The notes under the pieces: model-generated
What the model saw: the letters and a program-made list of their open reading frames with translations, nothing else
Database searches by the model: none
What the model was told of the DNA's origin: nothing
From: Mycolicibacterium stellerae
Lineage (GTDB): Bacteria; Actinomycetota; Actinomycetes; Mycobacteriales; Mycobacteriaceae
Direction of reading: 5' to 3'
Length of the DNA: 64,000 nt
Assembly (NCBI RefSeq): GCF_003719305.1
Contig: NZ_RARC01000014.1
Location: forward strand, 92,585 to 156,584
Part shown: in pieces, positions 8,747 through 17,668 of the stretch
Layout: every line of letters begins with the position of its first letter
Numbering within the stretch: position 1 is the stretch's first letter
Made by a program: the position numbers and the translations under genes

Positions 8747-8773
8747 CAAACGATCAGTTTTAGTGATCGCTTG
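8747..8773. promoter_or_regulatory. Candidate DeoR-family operator between regulator and sugar operon
   Basis: Inverted repeat CGATCA (8751-8756) and TGATCG (8764-8769) with a 7-nt spacer. The match extends outward after one mismatch (CAA at 8747-8749 against TTG at 8771-8773), giving 9 of 10 paired positions. It lies in the 97-bp divergent intergenic region, 24 bp upstream of the regulator ATG and about 46 bp upstream of the gatZ-like ATG, so one site could repress both promoters. Binding by the DeoR protein is inference. Confidence 0.55.
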
Positions 8774-8819
8774 GCGGCTATCCGTTGCGCACTATGAGCG
8801 AGCTTCTCATGATCGGTGG

Positions 8820-10145
8820 ATGTTGCAAACGTCCGGCTGGCTGGCGGACACGATCAATCGCCACAAGGCCGGTGAGCCCGTCGGCGTCTACTCCGTCTGC
8901 TCGGCCCACCCCACCGTGGTGGAGGCGGCCATCGCGCAGGCCGCCGACGACGGCAGCTACGTCCTGATCGAGGCGACGTCGAACCAGGTCGACCAGTTCG
9001 GCGGGTACACCGGTCTACGTCCAGCGGAGTTCCGGGATCTCGTGCTCGGCCTCGCCGACCGGCTCGCGTTTGCGCGAAACCGCGTCGTCCTCGGTGGCGA
9101 CCACCTCGGCCCAAATCGCTGGCGACGCGAATTCGCAAGTGCGGCAATGGCCAAGGCCGAGGCGCTGATCGTCGCCTACGTCGACGCCGGCTACACCAAG
9201 ATCCATCTGGACTGCAGCATGTCCTGCGCCGACGACCCGACGGTCCTCGACGACGAAGTCGTCGCAGGTCGGGCCGCCCGCCTGATGCGGGTCGCCGAAG
9301 ACGCGGCACACCGCGGCGGCACCGATGGACCGATGTACGTCATCGGCACCGAGGTGCCGGTGCCCGGCGGAGCGCATGAGACGCTCGACCACCTCACCCC
9401 GACGCCTGCCGACCGGGCGCGAAAGACGATCGCCGCGCATCGGACCGCCTTCGAAGAGGCTGCGCTGCAACACGTCTGGCCGCGCGTCATGGCCCTCGTC
9501 GTGCAGCCCGGCGTCGAGTTCGACCACCTACACGTCATCGACTACGAGCGAAGCGCGACCGTCGAGTTGCGGCGCGTTCTCGACAACGAGGACCACCTGG
9601 TCTTCGAAGCGCATTCGACCGACTACCAGCGGCCTGCGCAGCTGCGGGAACTCGTGGAAGACCATTGGGCTGTCCTCAAGGTCGGGCCCGCGTTGACATT
9701 TGCGATGCGCGAAGCGCTGTTCGCGCTGGCACTGATCGAGGCGGAGCTGATCCCGCGGCCCTCCCGGTCAAACCTGATCGAGGTCGTCGAACGCAGGATG
9801 CTGGCCAACCCCGAACACTGGCGGAGCTACTACGAAGGCGACCCGATCACCCAACGCACGGCCCGCCGTTACAGCTACAGCGACCGGCTCCGCTACTACT
9901 GGGCCGACGCCGAGGTCGACGCTGCGCGCCGGGACCTGCTGGCGAACCTCGACCGCACGGGCATCCCGATGCCGCTGATCAGCCAGTTCCTGCCCTATCA
10001 GTACGACCGGATACGCGCCGGTGAGCTCGAGCCCGTCGCGCAGTCCCTCGTCCTCGATCGAATTCGCGACGCGATGCGCCCCTACTCCCGCGCCTGTCGT
10101 AGCACCACCGCCGATGCCCTCGCCTTCACAGGAGCAGCCGAATGA
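8820..10145 (+). CDS. gatZ: D-tagatose-1,6-bisphosphate aldolase subunit, GatZ/KbaZ family
   Basis: 441-residue homologue of GatZ/KbaZ/AgaZ, the subunit that stabilises the catalytic aldolase GatY/KbaY, which splits tagatose-1,6-bisphosphate into DHAP and glyceraldehyde-3-phosphate. The remembered E. coli GatZ pattern is followed almost throughout: YSVCSAHPTVVEAAI, LIEATSNQVDQFGGYTG, LGGDHLGPNRW, the Cys-containing SMSCADDP, VIGTEVPVPGG, YEAHSTDYQ-like FEAHSTDYQ and LKVGPALTFAMREALF. The ATG at 8820 starts just before the family's N-terminus; the longer open frame upstream is out of family. Its stop overlaps the next ATG. No GatY/KbaY gene is in the window, so the partner must be elsewhere or this subunit acts differently. 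Confidence 0.88.
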   Translation: MLQTSGWLADTINRHKAGEPVGVYSVCSAHPTVVEAAIAQAADDGSYVLIEATSNQVDQFGGYTGLRPAEFRDLVLGLADRLAFARNRVVLGGDHLGPNRWRREFASAAMAKAEALIVAYVDAGYTKIHLDCSMSCADDPTVLDDEVVAGRAARLMRVAEDAAHRGGTDGPMYVIGTEVPVPGGAHETLDHLTPTPADRARKTIAAHRTAFEEAALQHVWPRVMALVVQPGVEFDHLHVIDYERSATVELRRVLDNEDHLVFEAHSTDYQRPAQLRELVEDHWAVLKVGPALTFAMREALFALALIEAELIPRPSRSNLIEVVERRMLANPEHWRSYYEGDPITQRTARRYSYSDRLRYYWADAEVDAARRDLLANLDRTGIPMPLISQFLPYQYDRIRAGELEPVAQSLVLDRIRDAMRPYSRACRSTTADALAFTGAAE

Positions 10146-11275
10146 CCATCTCCACGCCCGCCCAGCAAGACGGCGGCGCAACGATTCTCGAGATCGGACA
10201 GCAGCCCGACGTCTGGCGTGAGGTCGCGGCTCGCGACGACGAGGCGGTGACCGCGTTCCTGCGCGACGTAATCGCCCGCCCCGACATCCGGATCGTCCTG
10301 ACCGGGGCAGGCAGTTCGGCGTTCCTCGGCGAGATCGCGGCGCCCGCCCTTCGTCGCCATCTCGGGCGGCGGGTCGAAGCCATCGCGACGACGAGCATCG
10401 TCGCCGGCCCTCTCGACTTCCTCGAGCGCCACACCCCCACGCTGCTGGTGTCGTTCGGCCGGTCGGGCAACAGCCCCGAAAGCCTCGCCACCACGGCGCT
10501 GGCCGACGAACTCGTCGACGACGTCTGGCATCTGATCCTGACCTGCGATCGCGACGGCCAACTGAGCCGCGCGCACAGCGGCCGCGCCAACTCCTGCGTC
10601 GTCTACATGCCGGATCGCACCAACGACACCGGCTTCGCCATGACGTCGAGCCTCACCTCGATGCTGTTGACATGTCTGCGACTACTCGGGCCCGCCACCG
10701 CGGACGACGGTGAAGCGCTCGCCCGCGCGGCCGAGCACGTCGCGGGTCTGCAGCCCGACATCCGGACGCTTGCCAAGACCAAGAAGCAACGGTTCGTGTA
10801 CCTGGGCAGCGGACCTCTCGAGGGACTCGCACACGAATCGGCGCTGAAGATGCTTGAACTGACCGCCGGTGAGGTGGTCACCTACTTCGACTCGCCGCTG
10901 GGCTTCCGGCACGGACCGAAGTCCGCGCTCGACGGCGACACGCTTGCCGTCGTCTACGTCTCCACCGATCCCTACACCCGTCGCTACGACCTCGACATCA
11001 TCACCGAGATCCGCGCGCAGTTGGGCCAGGACGCCGTCACGGTGATCAGCACCGCGCCGATTCCCGAGACGCACGGACCCGCTGTGACGCTGCCGGGGCT
11101 CGAGGGTCTCGACGACACCCTTGTCGCGCTGCCGTATCTGGTTTTCGCCCAGTATCTGGCGCTGTTCACCGCGCTGGAACACGGCAAGACGCCCGACAAT
11201 CCCTTCCCGTCCGGTGAGGTCAACCGCGTCGTGCAAGGCGTCACCATCTATCCGATGACAGGGAACGGAGGGTAG
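10142..11275 (+). CDS. agaS: SIS-domain sugar-phosphate isomerase/deaminase (AgaS-like)
   Basis: 377-residue double-SIS protein resembling AgaS, the enzyme that converts galactosamine-6-phosphate to tagatose-6-phosphate with release of ammonia. The first SIS domain carries VLTGAGSSAFLGE (about residue 53) and LLVSFGRSGNSPES (about 100); the second carries YLGSGPLEGLAHESALKMLELTAG-like elements and the family motif FDSPLGFRHGPKS. Length matches E. coli AgaS. It overlaps the gatZ-like stop by four bases and is followed after 2 bp by a sugar kinase, linking deamination or isomerisation to the tagatose route. A ketose-aldose isomerase role on a neutral sugar phosphate is the main alternative. Confidence 0.85.
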   Translation: MTISTPAQQDGGATILEIGQQPDVWREVAARDDEAVTAFLRDVIARPDIRIVLTGAGSSAFLGEIAAPALRRHLGRRVEAIATTSIVAGPLDFLERHTPTLLVSFGRSGNSPESLATTALADELVDDVWHLILTCDRDGQLSRAHSGRANSCVVYMPDRTNDTGFAMTSSLTSMLLTCLRLLGPATADDGEALARAAEHVAGLQPDIRTLAKTKKQRFVYLGSGPLEGLAHESALKMLELTAGEVVTYFDSPLGFRHGPKSALDGDTLAVVYVSTDPYTRRYDLDIITEIRAQLGQDAVTVISTAPIPETHGPAVTLPGLEGLDDTLVALPYLVFAQYLALFTALEHGKTPDNPFPSGEVNRVVQGVTIYPMTGNGG

Positions 11276-11277
11276 AC

Positions 11278-12255
11278 ATGGCCCGGTATCTCGGGGTCGA
11301 CGGCGGGGGCTCGAAGACGGCGCTCGCGCTCATCGACGACGCGGGCAGTGTCATCGCCCGCGCCGCCGCGCCGACGTCCTATTACTTCAACGACGGCTTC
11401 GACGTCGTTGAAAAGTCGCTCGCACAGGGCGTTACGGACATCTGCACCCAGGCTGGAATCGCGACCTCCGATATCGACGCCGCGTTCTTCGGACTCCCCG
11501 GCTACGGCGAGGCCAGCGGCGACATCGAGGCGCTCAACGCCGTCCCGCGAGGCGTGCTCGGCCATGACCGGTACAGCTGCAACAACGACATGGTGTGCGG
11601 CTGGGCCGGCTCACTCGCAGGCGAGGACGGCATCAACGTCATCAGCGGGACCGGGTCGATGACCTACGGAGAGCGCCAGGGCGTCGGCCACCGGGTCGGC
11701 GGCTGGGGTGAGCTCTTCGGCGACGAGGGCTCGGCATATTGGATTGCCGCCCAAGGGCTCAACGCGTTCTCCCGGATGAGCGACGGCAGGATGCCGCCCG
11801 GCCCGCTGCACCAACTCATGAAGGACCGCCTCGAGGTCGGCGGAGACCTCGACGTCGTCAGCCTGGTGATCGACACCTGGAAGGGCAATCGCAGCAAGAT
11901 CGCCGCGCTGGCCACGACGGTCACCGAGGCCGCCCGCGCCGGCGACGACATGTCGAAGCGCATCCTGTCCGCGGCGGCCGACGAGCTCGTCACATTGATC
12001 GAAACCACCCGGACTCTGGTCGGATTCACCAACGACGAAACCGTCCCGGTGTCCTACTCGGGCGGAATGTTCTCCGACGAGGGCTTTCTCAAGCTGTTCG
12101 TCGCCGCTCTGCATGGCGCTCAAGCCAAGTACGACCTGCAACGTCCGAGGCTCGACCCGGCGGTGGGCGCCGCTTTGTACGCCGCCAAGCACAGCGGACA
12201 TCCGTTGACTCCGGATGCCGTGCAACAACTCTCCGACAACGACTCGACGAGGTGA
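11278..12255 (+). CDS. BadF/BadG-type sugar kinase (N-acetylglucosamine-kinase-like)
   Basis: 325-residue ASKHA-fold ATPase of the BadF/BadG/BcrA family, as found in N-acetylglucosamine kinases. The N-terminal phosphate loop LGVDGGGSKTALALID, the second phosphate motif in NVISGTGSMTYGER and the adenosine motif around YSGGMFSDE are in family order; GGWGELFGDEGSAYWI is typical of GlcNAc kinases. It would phosphorylate the monosaccharide released by the GH4 enzyme, plausibly galactosamine, GalNAc or galactose, before AgaS acts (inference from context). Spacing to its neighbours is 2 and 7 bp. Specificity cannot be read from sequence. Confidence 0.82.
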   Translation: MARYLGVDGGGSKTALALIDDAGSVIARAAAPTSYYFNDGFDVVEKSLAQGVTDICTQAGIATSDIDAAFFGLPGYGEASGDIEALNAVPRGVLGHDRYSCNNDMVCGWAGSLAGEDGINVISGTGSMTYGERQGVGHRVGGWGELFGDEGSAYWIAAQGLNAFSRMSDGRMPPGPLHQLMKDRLEVGGDLDVVSLVIDTWKGNRSKIAALATTVTEAARAGDDMSKRILSAAADELVTLIETTRTLVGFTNDETVPVSYSGGMFSDEGFLKLFVAALHGAQAKYDLQRPRLDPAVGAALYAAKHSGHPLTPDAVQQLSDNDSTR

Positions 12256-12262
12256 AGTCACG

Positions 12263-13222
12263 ATGACCGATACACCGACTACAACGCGGACCCGTAGCTG
12301 GATCTTCTACGCCGCCCTGCTCATCCTGTTCTGGGGCGTCTGGGGCGCGTTCTCCGCCCTACCCGCCACGAAGTACGAATACCCCGACGAGATGATCTAC
12401 AGCATCTGGGCGCTGACGATGCTCATCCCTGCCGCCGTCATCCTGCGCGGCCAACGCTGGGACCGCCGCCCGGCCGCAACGATCTACGGGCTGCTGATCG
12501 GGCTGACCGGCGCAGGCGGCCAGCTCATCCTTTTCCAGGCGCTGACGATGGGTCCGGCGTACCTCATCTTCCCGATCATCTCGATCTCCCCCGCGATCAC
12601 CGTCCTGATGGCGATGGTGCTCCTGCGCGAACGGCTCAAGCCGCTGGCAGTCGTCGGCCTCGTCATGGCCTTGGCGGCCATCGTGTTGTTCACCATCACC
12701 GGTGGCGAAACCGAAGAATCGAAGGGTCCGTGGCTGCTGCTGGCGATCCTGATCTGCGTGGCATGGGGCGTACAGGCCTACTTCATGCGCAAGACCGCGA
12801 CCATCGGCGTCAACGAAGCCACCACATTCGGATGGATGACGATCAGCGGGCTGCTTCTGATCCCCGTCGCGCTGATCATGGTCGGCGGCCTTCCGACCGA
12901 CTTCCCCTGGCAGGCACCGGCATTGACGGCAGTCACCCAGGTGCTCAACGCGGTCGGCGCCCTGTTCCTCGTGATGGCCCTCGCCCGAGGCAAGGCCTCC
13001 ATCGTGGCGCCAACGACGAACGCGCTGGCGCCTGCGCTCACCGTGATCATCTCGCTGATCGCCTACCAGACGCTGCCCACCCCCTACGGCGCGATCGGTA
13101 TCGTGCTGGCTCTCGTCGGCTCGACGTTGATGGTCTACAGCGACGAGAAGCGCGGCGAGGCCCTCACCGAAGCGGTCGTGGCCGATGCACCGGCGAGCTC
13201 GAAACGTCGGGCGGTGCAGTGA
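12263..13222 (+). CDS. EamA/DMT-family transporter
   Basis: 319-residue polytopic membrane protein with about ten hydrophobic helices in two repeats, typical of drug/metabolite (EamA) transporters; charged tails are short (N-terminal MTDTPTTTRTR, C-terminal KRGEALTEA region). The ATG at 12263 follows a purine-rich GAGGTGAAG and begins right before the first helix. It lies between the sugar kinase and the GH4 gene and overlaps the GH4 start (GTGA). A DMT carrier inside an operon that already has a full ABC importer is unusual; it could export a by-product or take up a related sugar. No substrate can be assigned. Confidence 0.82.
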   Translation: MTDTPTTTRTRSWIFYAALLILFWGVWGAFSALPATKYEYPDEMIYSIWALTMLIPAAVILRGQRWDRRPAATIYGLLIGLTGAGGQLILFQALTMGPAYLIFPIISISPAITVLMAMVLLRERLKPLAVVGLVMALAAIVLFTITGGETEESKGPWLLLAILICVAWGVQAYFMRKTATIGVNEATTFGWMTISGLLLIPVALIMVGGLPTDFPWQAPALTAVTQVLNAVGALFLVMALARGKASIVAPTTNALAPALTVIISLIAYQTLPTPYGAIGIVLALVGSTLMVYSDEKRGEALTEAVVADAPASSKRRAVQ

Positions 13223-14571
13223 AACCCACCATCGTCATCATCGGCGCGGGCAGCGTCGAGTTCACCCGCGAGCTGCTCGGCGACATCCTGTCGTTCCCCG
13301 AGCTGGGCTCGGTTCGGGTGGTGCTGCACGACATCGACGATGAACGGCTGCAGACGGCCGAGGCCATCGCAAGGGCCACCGCGCACGCCGCAGGCGCTGC
13401 GCCGGAGGTGGTCGCGACAAGCGACCGCAGACGCGCACTGGACGGCGCGAACTACGTCATCAACGTCATCGCGGTCGGTATGCACGAGGCCACGGTGCGC
13501 GACTTCGAGATCCCGGCGCGCTACGGCCTGAACCAGACCATCGCCGACACCATCGGCGTCGGCGGAATCTTCCGCGGCCTGAGGACCTTCCCGGTCCTGG
13601 CGGGTATCGCCCGCGACATGGCAGCGGTGTGCCCCGACGCGTGGCTGCTGAACTACACCAACCCGATGGCCATGAACGTCACGTTCCTCCATCGCGTCGC
13701 GCCACAACTGAAGGTGTTGGGTCTGTGCCACTCCGTCTACTGGACGATGGTCGGCCTGTGTGAGCTCATCGACGTGCCCTACGACGAGGTGTCCTACTGG
13801 TCGGCAGGCGTGAACCACCAGGCATGGGTGTTGCGGTGGGAGCGCGGCGGCGAGAACCTCTACCCGCTGCTGGACCAGCGCATTGCCGCCGACCCGGAAC
13901 TACGCAGGCGGGTACGGGTCGACATGTACCGGCGGCTGGGTTACTACCCGACCGAAACGAGCGAGCACAGCAGCGAGTACGTCGGTTGGTACCTGCATCG
14001 CCCCGACGAGATCGAACGGCTGCGCATCAACGTCGGCGAGTACGTCTCCATCAGCGAAGCCAACATCGCCGAATATCGCAGGGTGCGAGCGGAATTAGCG
14101 GACACGCAGTCGCTGACGATCGATACGAGTTCCACGGAATACGCGCCGCAGGTGATCCACTCGTTCGAGACCGGCACGCCGCGGGTCATCTCCGCCAACG
14201 TGATCAACGACGGGCTGATCACCAACCTGCCCGACGGGTTGGCCGTCGAAGTGCCGACGCTGTTGGACTCCCTTGGCGCACACCCCATGAAGGTCGGCGA
14301 CCTGCCGCCGCAGTGCGCGGCGCTCAACCGGAATTTCCTCGGGCCCGTTGACCTGGCCGTTCGCGCCGCGGTCGACGGCGATCCCCGGCTGGTGCGTGCG
14401 GCGGCCATGGTCGACCCGAACACCGCAGCGACGCTGACCGTCGATCAGATCGCAGAACTGTGCGACGAATTGACCTCCGCGCACGGCGACCTTATTCCAA
14501 AGGAACTGCGTACCCGGCCTGATGTCGCCGCCGGGGCGGCTCCAATCCTCGCCCGAGATATCGCCAACTAA
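13219..14571 (+). CDS. Glycoside hydrolase family 4 (alpha-galactosidase/MelA-like)
   Basis: 450-residue GH4 enzyme. GH4 hydrolases use NAD+ and Mn2+ in an oxidation-elimination mechanism. The NAD-binding start (IIGAGSVEFTRELLGDIL), LLNYTNPMAMN, the metal-ligand Cys in LGLCHSVYWT and His in AGVNHQAWVLR, ETSEHSSEY and the C-terminal VEVPTLLDSLGAHPMKVG follow E. coli MelA closely. The GTG start at 13219 overlaps the transporter stop. An alpha-galactosidase acting on unphosphorylated alpha-galactosides fits the non-PTS ABC importer encoded next, but an alpha-galactosaminidase or other GH4 specificity is possible given the AgaS-like neighbour. Confidence 0.87.
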   Translation: MKPTIVIIGAGSVEFTRELLGDILSFPELGSVRVVLHDIDDERLQTAEAIARATAHAAGAAPEVVATSDRRRALDGANYVINVIAVGMHEATVRDFEIPARYGLNQTIADTIGVGGIFRGLRTFPVLAGIARDMAAVCPDAWLLNYTNPMAMNVTFLHRVAPQLKVLGLCHSVYWTMVGLCELIDVPYDEVSYWSAGVNHQAWVLRWERGGENLYPLLDQRIAADPELRRRVRVDMYRRLGYYPTETSEHSSEYVGWYLHRPDEIERLRINVGEYVSISEANIAEYRRVRAELADTQSLTIDTSSTEYAPQVIHSFETGTPRVISANVINDGLITNLPDGLAVEVPTLLDSLGAHPMKVGDLPPQCAALNRNFLGPVDLAVRAAVDGDPRLVRAAAMVDPNTAATLTVDQIAELCDELTSAHGDLIPKELRTRPDVAAGAAPILARDIAN

Positions 14572-14582
14572 GGAGTGTCACC

Positions 14583-15866
14583 GTGATTAGACGTAGGTTG
14601 TGGATCGCACTGATCGCCGTCCTTGCACTCGTCCTCGCCGCGTGCGGTGGCGGGGGCGGCAACGAGCCATCCGGCCCCACCGAGATCCAGGTGTGGCACG
14701 GCTACCAGGACACCGAGGGCGAGGCCTTCAAAGGCCTGGTCGCCCAGTACAACAAGGATCATCCGGACGTCAAGGTGTCCGAGTTGTACTCCTCCAACGA
14801 CCTTGTGCTGCAGAAGGTTCTGACCGCTGTCCGCGGCAACAGCGCACCCGACGTCGCCTACATGTTCGGGTCATGGGCACCGAACATCGCCAAGATCTCT
14901 TCGCTCGTCGACATGACCGAGGAGGTGGCGAAGCCCGACTGGAAGTGGGACGACTTCTACGAGGCGGAACGCAAGGCCGCGACCGTCGACGACAAGGTCA
15001 TCGGCGTGCCTGCACTGGTGGACAACCTCGCGATCGTCTACAACAAGAAGCTGTTCGCCGACGCCGGTGTCGAGCCGCCGACGCCGAACTGGACGTGGGA
15101 CGACTTCCGCGCCGCGGCCAAGAAGCTGACCGATCCCGCCAAGGGCCAGTACGGCTGGCTGATCCCCGCCGATGGCAGCGAAGACACTGTCTGGCACTGG
15201 CTTCCGATGCTCTGGGAGGCCGGCGGCAACATCCTGAACTCCGACAACACCAAGGCCGACTTCAACTCCGATGCAGGCGTCAAGGCGCTGACGACGCTGC
15301 AGCAGATGGCCGTCGACGACAAGTCGCTCTACCTCGACACCACCAACGAGAACGGCCCGAAGCTGATGAACAGCGGCAAGGTCGCGATGCTGGTCACCGG
15401 ACCGTGGGATCTCAGCCAGCTATCCGACATCTCCTACGGCGTCCAGGTGATGCCCACCTACCCCGGTTCGAGCGGCGGGCATCAGACCATCGCCGGACCC
15501 GACAACTGGGTGGTGTTCGACAACGGCGACAAGCGCAAGCAGGCGGCCATCGACTTCGTGAAGTGGTTGTCGGCGCCCGAACAGGTGAAGGCGTTCTCGC
15601 TGCAGACCGGCGACCTGCCCATCCGCACCTCGGTCGGCGACGACAAGACCGTGCTCGACGAGCTCAACAAGAACGTCCCAGGCACAGCCGAATTCGTCGA
15701 GAACCTGAAGAACGTCCACACCGTCAGGCCGCAGGTCGAGCAGTATCCGGCGATGTCGGAAGCGCTCGGGCAGGCGATCGTGTCTGTCATGCTCGGCAAG
15801 GATCAGCCGAAGGCCGCCCTTGACGGCGCAGCCAAGGCCGCCGACGAGAAGCTGGCCGAGAAGTAG
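14583..15866 (+). CDS. Sugar-binding lipoprotein of ABC importer
   Basis: 427-residue extracellular solute-binding protein (family 1, MalE/UgpB type). The signal peptide ends in the lipobox LAAC with Cys21 as lipidation site, then a Gly-rich tether and EIQVWHGYQDTEGEAF, typical of the oligosaccharide-binding fold. The start is GTG at 14583 with a strong AAGGAG ribosome site (14570-14575) that overlaps the GH4 stop codon. It hands substrate to the two permeases that follow. Its place after a GH4 gene suggests alpha-linked galacto-oligosaccharides, but the ligand is not determined by sequence. Confidence 0.9.
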   Translation: MIRRRLWIALIAVLALVLAACGGGGGNEPSGPTEIQVWHGYQDTEGEAFKGLVAQYNKDHPDVKVSELYSSNDLVLQKVLTAVRGNSAPDVAYMFGSWAPNIAKISSLVDMTEEVAKPDWKWDDFYEAERKAATVDDKVIGVPALVDNLAIVYNKKLFADAGVEPPTPNWTWDDFRAAAKKLTDPAKGQYGWLIPADGSEDTVWHWLPMLWEAGGNILNSDNTKADFNSDAGVKALTTLQQMAVDDKSLYLDTTNENGPKLMNSGKVAMLVTGPWDLSQLSDISYGVQVMPTYPGSSGGHQTIAGPDNWVVFDNGDKRKQAAIDFVKWLSAPEQVKAFSLQTGDLPIRTSVGDDKTVLDELNKNVPGTAEFVENLKNVHTVRPQVEQYPAMSEALGQAIVSVMLGKDQPKAALDGAAKAADEKLAEK

Positions 15867-15870
15867 GGAG

Positions 15871-16761
15871 ATGCCTGCACTGCTTGCGCGGCTGAGCCGC
15901 ACAGACACCGTGTCGGGATGGGCGCTGGTCAGTCCGGCGGCCATCCTGATCGGGATCTTCGGCCTGCTGCCGGTGCTGATGTCGCTGCAGTTGTCATTCC
16001 AGAAGTCCGACCTGCTCAGCGACGAGACGCCGTGGGTCGGCTTCGACAACTACCGCAAGCTGGCCGACGATCCGGTCTTCCTGGAGGCGATCAAGCACAC
16101 CATCGTCTACACGGCGCTGTTCGTGCCGGGCACGATGATCGTCGGCTTGTTCATCGCCGTCGCGTTGAACCGCTCGGTGCGTTTCATCTCGGTCTATCGC
16201 ACGGCCGCCTACATCACGATGGCAGTGTCGACGATCTCGCAGGGCATCATCTTCCTGTGGCTGACCGACCGTGACTACGGCCTGGTCAACGCGGCACTGA
16301 ACGCGGTGGGCGCACCGTCGCAGCCGTTCCTCGCGTCACCATCACAGGCGCTGTACGTGATCGTCGCGATGACGATCTGGGGCTGGACGGGCTTCTCGGT
16401 GATCGTGTATCTAGCTGCGCTGCAAGGTGTTCCGCCGGAACTACACGAGGCGGCCGCGATCGACGGGGCGTCCGCGTTCACCCGGTTCCGCACCATCACC
16501 GTGCCGCTGCTCGGGCCCGCGAACCTGTTCATGGTCGTGTGGCTGACCATCAACGCACTGCAGCTGTTCGACGAGGTCTACGTGACCACACGCGGCGGGC
16601 CGCTGCGCGCCACCACCGTCATCGTCTACTACCTGTGGGACCGCGCGTTCGTGCAATTCGACGCAGGGTACGCCGCGGCGATGGCGTACGCGTTGTTCGT
16701 CGTCATCCTGGTCGTCACCGCCCTACAGTTCCGGCTCGCCCGCAGGCAGGCAACCTCATGA
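15871..16761 (+). CDS. ABC sugar permease 1 (MalF/UgpA-like)
   Basis: 296-residue inner-membrane permease with six predicted helices. The cytoplasmic EAA loop that docks to the ATPase is present as EAAAIDGASAFTRFRTITVP (about residues 190-210). The ATG at 15871 is assigned because it starts just before the hydrophobic N-terminus; the GGGAG before it is unusually close, so an upstream TTG at 15820 inside the lipoprotein gene is an alternative. It overlaps the second permease by four bases and forms a heterodimer with it. Confidence 0.88.
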   Translation: MPALLARLSRTDTVSGWALVSPAAILIGIFGLLPVLMSLQLSFQKSDLLSDETPWVGFDNYRKLADDPVFLEAIKHTIVYTALFVPGTMIVGLFIAVALNRSVRFISVYRTAAYITMAVSTISQGIIFLWLTDRDYGLVNAALNAVGAPSQPFLASPSQALYVIVAMTIWGWTGFSVIVYLAALQGVPPELHEAAAIDGASAFTRFRTITVPLLGPANLFMVVWLTINALQLFDEVYVTTRGGPLRATTVIVYYLWDRAFVQFDAGYAAAMAYALFVVILVVTALQFRLARRQATS

Positions 16762-17666
16762 CGACCACTGCGATGCCGCCCGTATCAACGGTGGCGCCGG
16801 ATACCGAGTCGCCTGATCCGACGTCTCGGCGGTGGCTGCCGTTCAGCCCCTGGCACCTGGTTCTGATCCCGTTGACGTTCATCCTGATCGTGCCGCTGCT
16901 GTGGATGCTCATCACGTCGCTGGAGACCGAAGGCGAGGCGAACCGCTTTCCGCCGGTGCTGATTCCCGATTCGCCGCGCTTCGAGAACTACGCCGACGCG
17001 TGGGCGTCGGCGCCGTTCGGACACTTCTTCGTCAATAGCGCGTTGGTGACGCTGGTGGTTCTCGTAAGCAACCTGATCGTCTGCAGCCTTGCCGGCTACG
17101 CGTTCGCGCGGGTCCGATTCCTCGGCCGCGGAGCGCTTTTCGTCACCCTGATGGCGACGCTGATGGTGCCGTTCCAGGTGACGATGATCCCGGTGTTCCT
17201 CATCGTCAAGTGGTTCGGCGACAACATCTGGGAGGGCCTGGGCATCGACCACATCGGCGCGCTGATGCTGCCGAACCTGGCGACGGCGTTCGGCATCTTC
17301 TTCCTGCGCCAGTTCTTCCAGACCGTTCCCGTCGAACTCGAGGAGGCCGCAAGGGTCGACGGGACGTCGCGTCTCGGCGTGCTGTTCAAGATCATCCTGC
17401 CGTTGTCGTTGCCCGCGCTGTCGACGTTGGCCGCGCTAACCGTGCTGACGTCCTGGAACGATTTCCTGTGGCCGCTGATCGTCATCACGTCGCAGGACCA
17501 GATGACGATCCCGTTGGGGCTCAGCTACTTCCAGGGGGCGCACCGGGTGAAGTGGCCGCTGCTGATGGCGGCCAACGTGATGAGCCTGCTGCCGATGCTG
17601 CTGGTTTTCATCGGAGCGCAGCGCTACTTCGTGCAATCGGTCGCGAGCACCGGACTGAAAGGCTGA
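16758..17666 (+). CDS. ABC sugar permease 2 (MalG/UgpE-like)
   Basis: 302-residue permease, partner of the preceding one. A Pro/Thr-rich cytoplasmic N-terminus of about 35 residues leads to six hydrophobic helices; the EAA loop is ELEEAARVDGTSRLGVLFKI (about 192-211). The start ATG at 16758 overlaps the previous stop (ATGA). The next gene, the ATPase, begins 2 bp after its stop, so all four transporter components are co-translated. Confidence 0.88.
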   Translation: MTTTAMPPVSTVAPDTESPDPTSRRWLPFSPWHLVLIPLTFILIVPLLWMLITSLETEGEANRFPPVLIPDSPRFENYADAWASAPFGHFFVNSALVTLVVLVSNLIVCSLAGYAFARVRFLGRGALFVTLMATLMVPFQVTMIPVFLIVKWFGDNIWEGLGIDHIGALMLPNLATAFGIFFLRQFFQTVPVELEEAARVDGTSRLGVLFKIILPLSLPALSTLAALTVLTSWNDFLWPLIVITSQDQMTIPLGLSYFQGAHRVKWPLLMAANVMSLLPMLLVFIGAQRYFVQSVASTGLKG

Positions 17667-17668
17667 GC

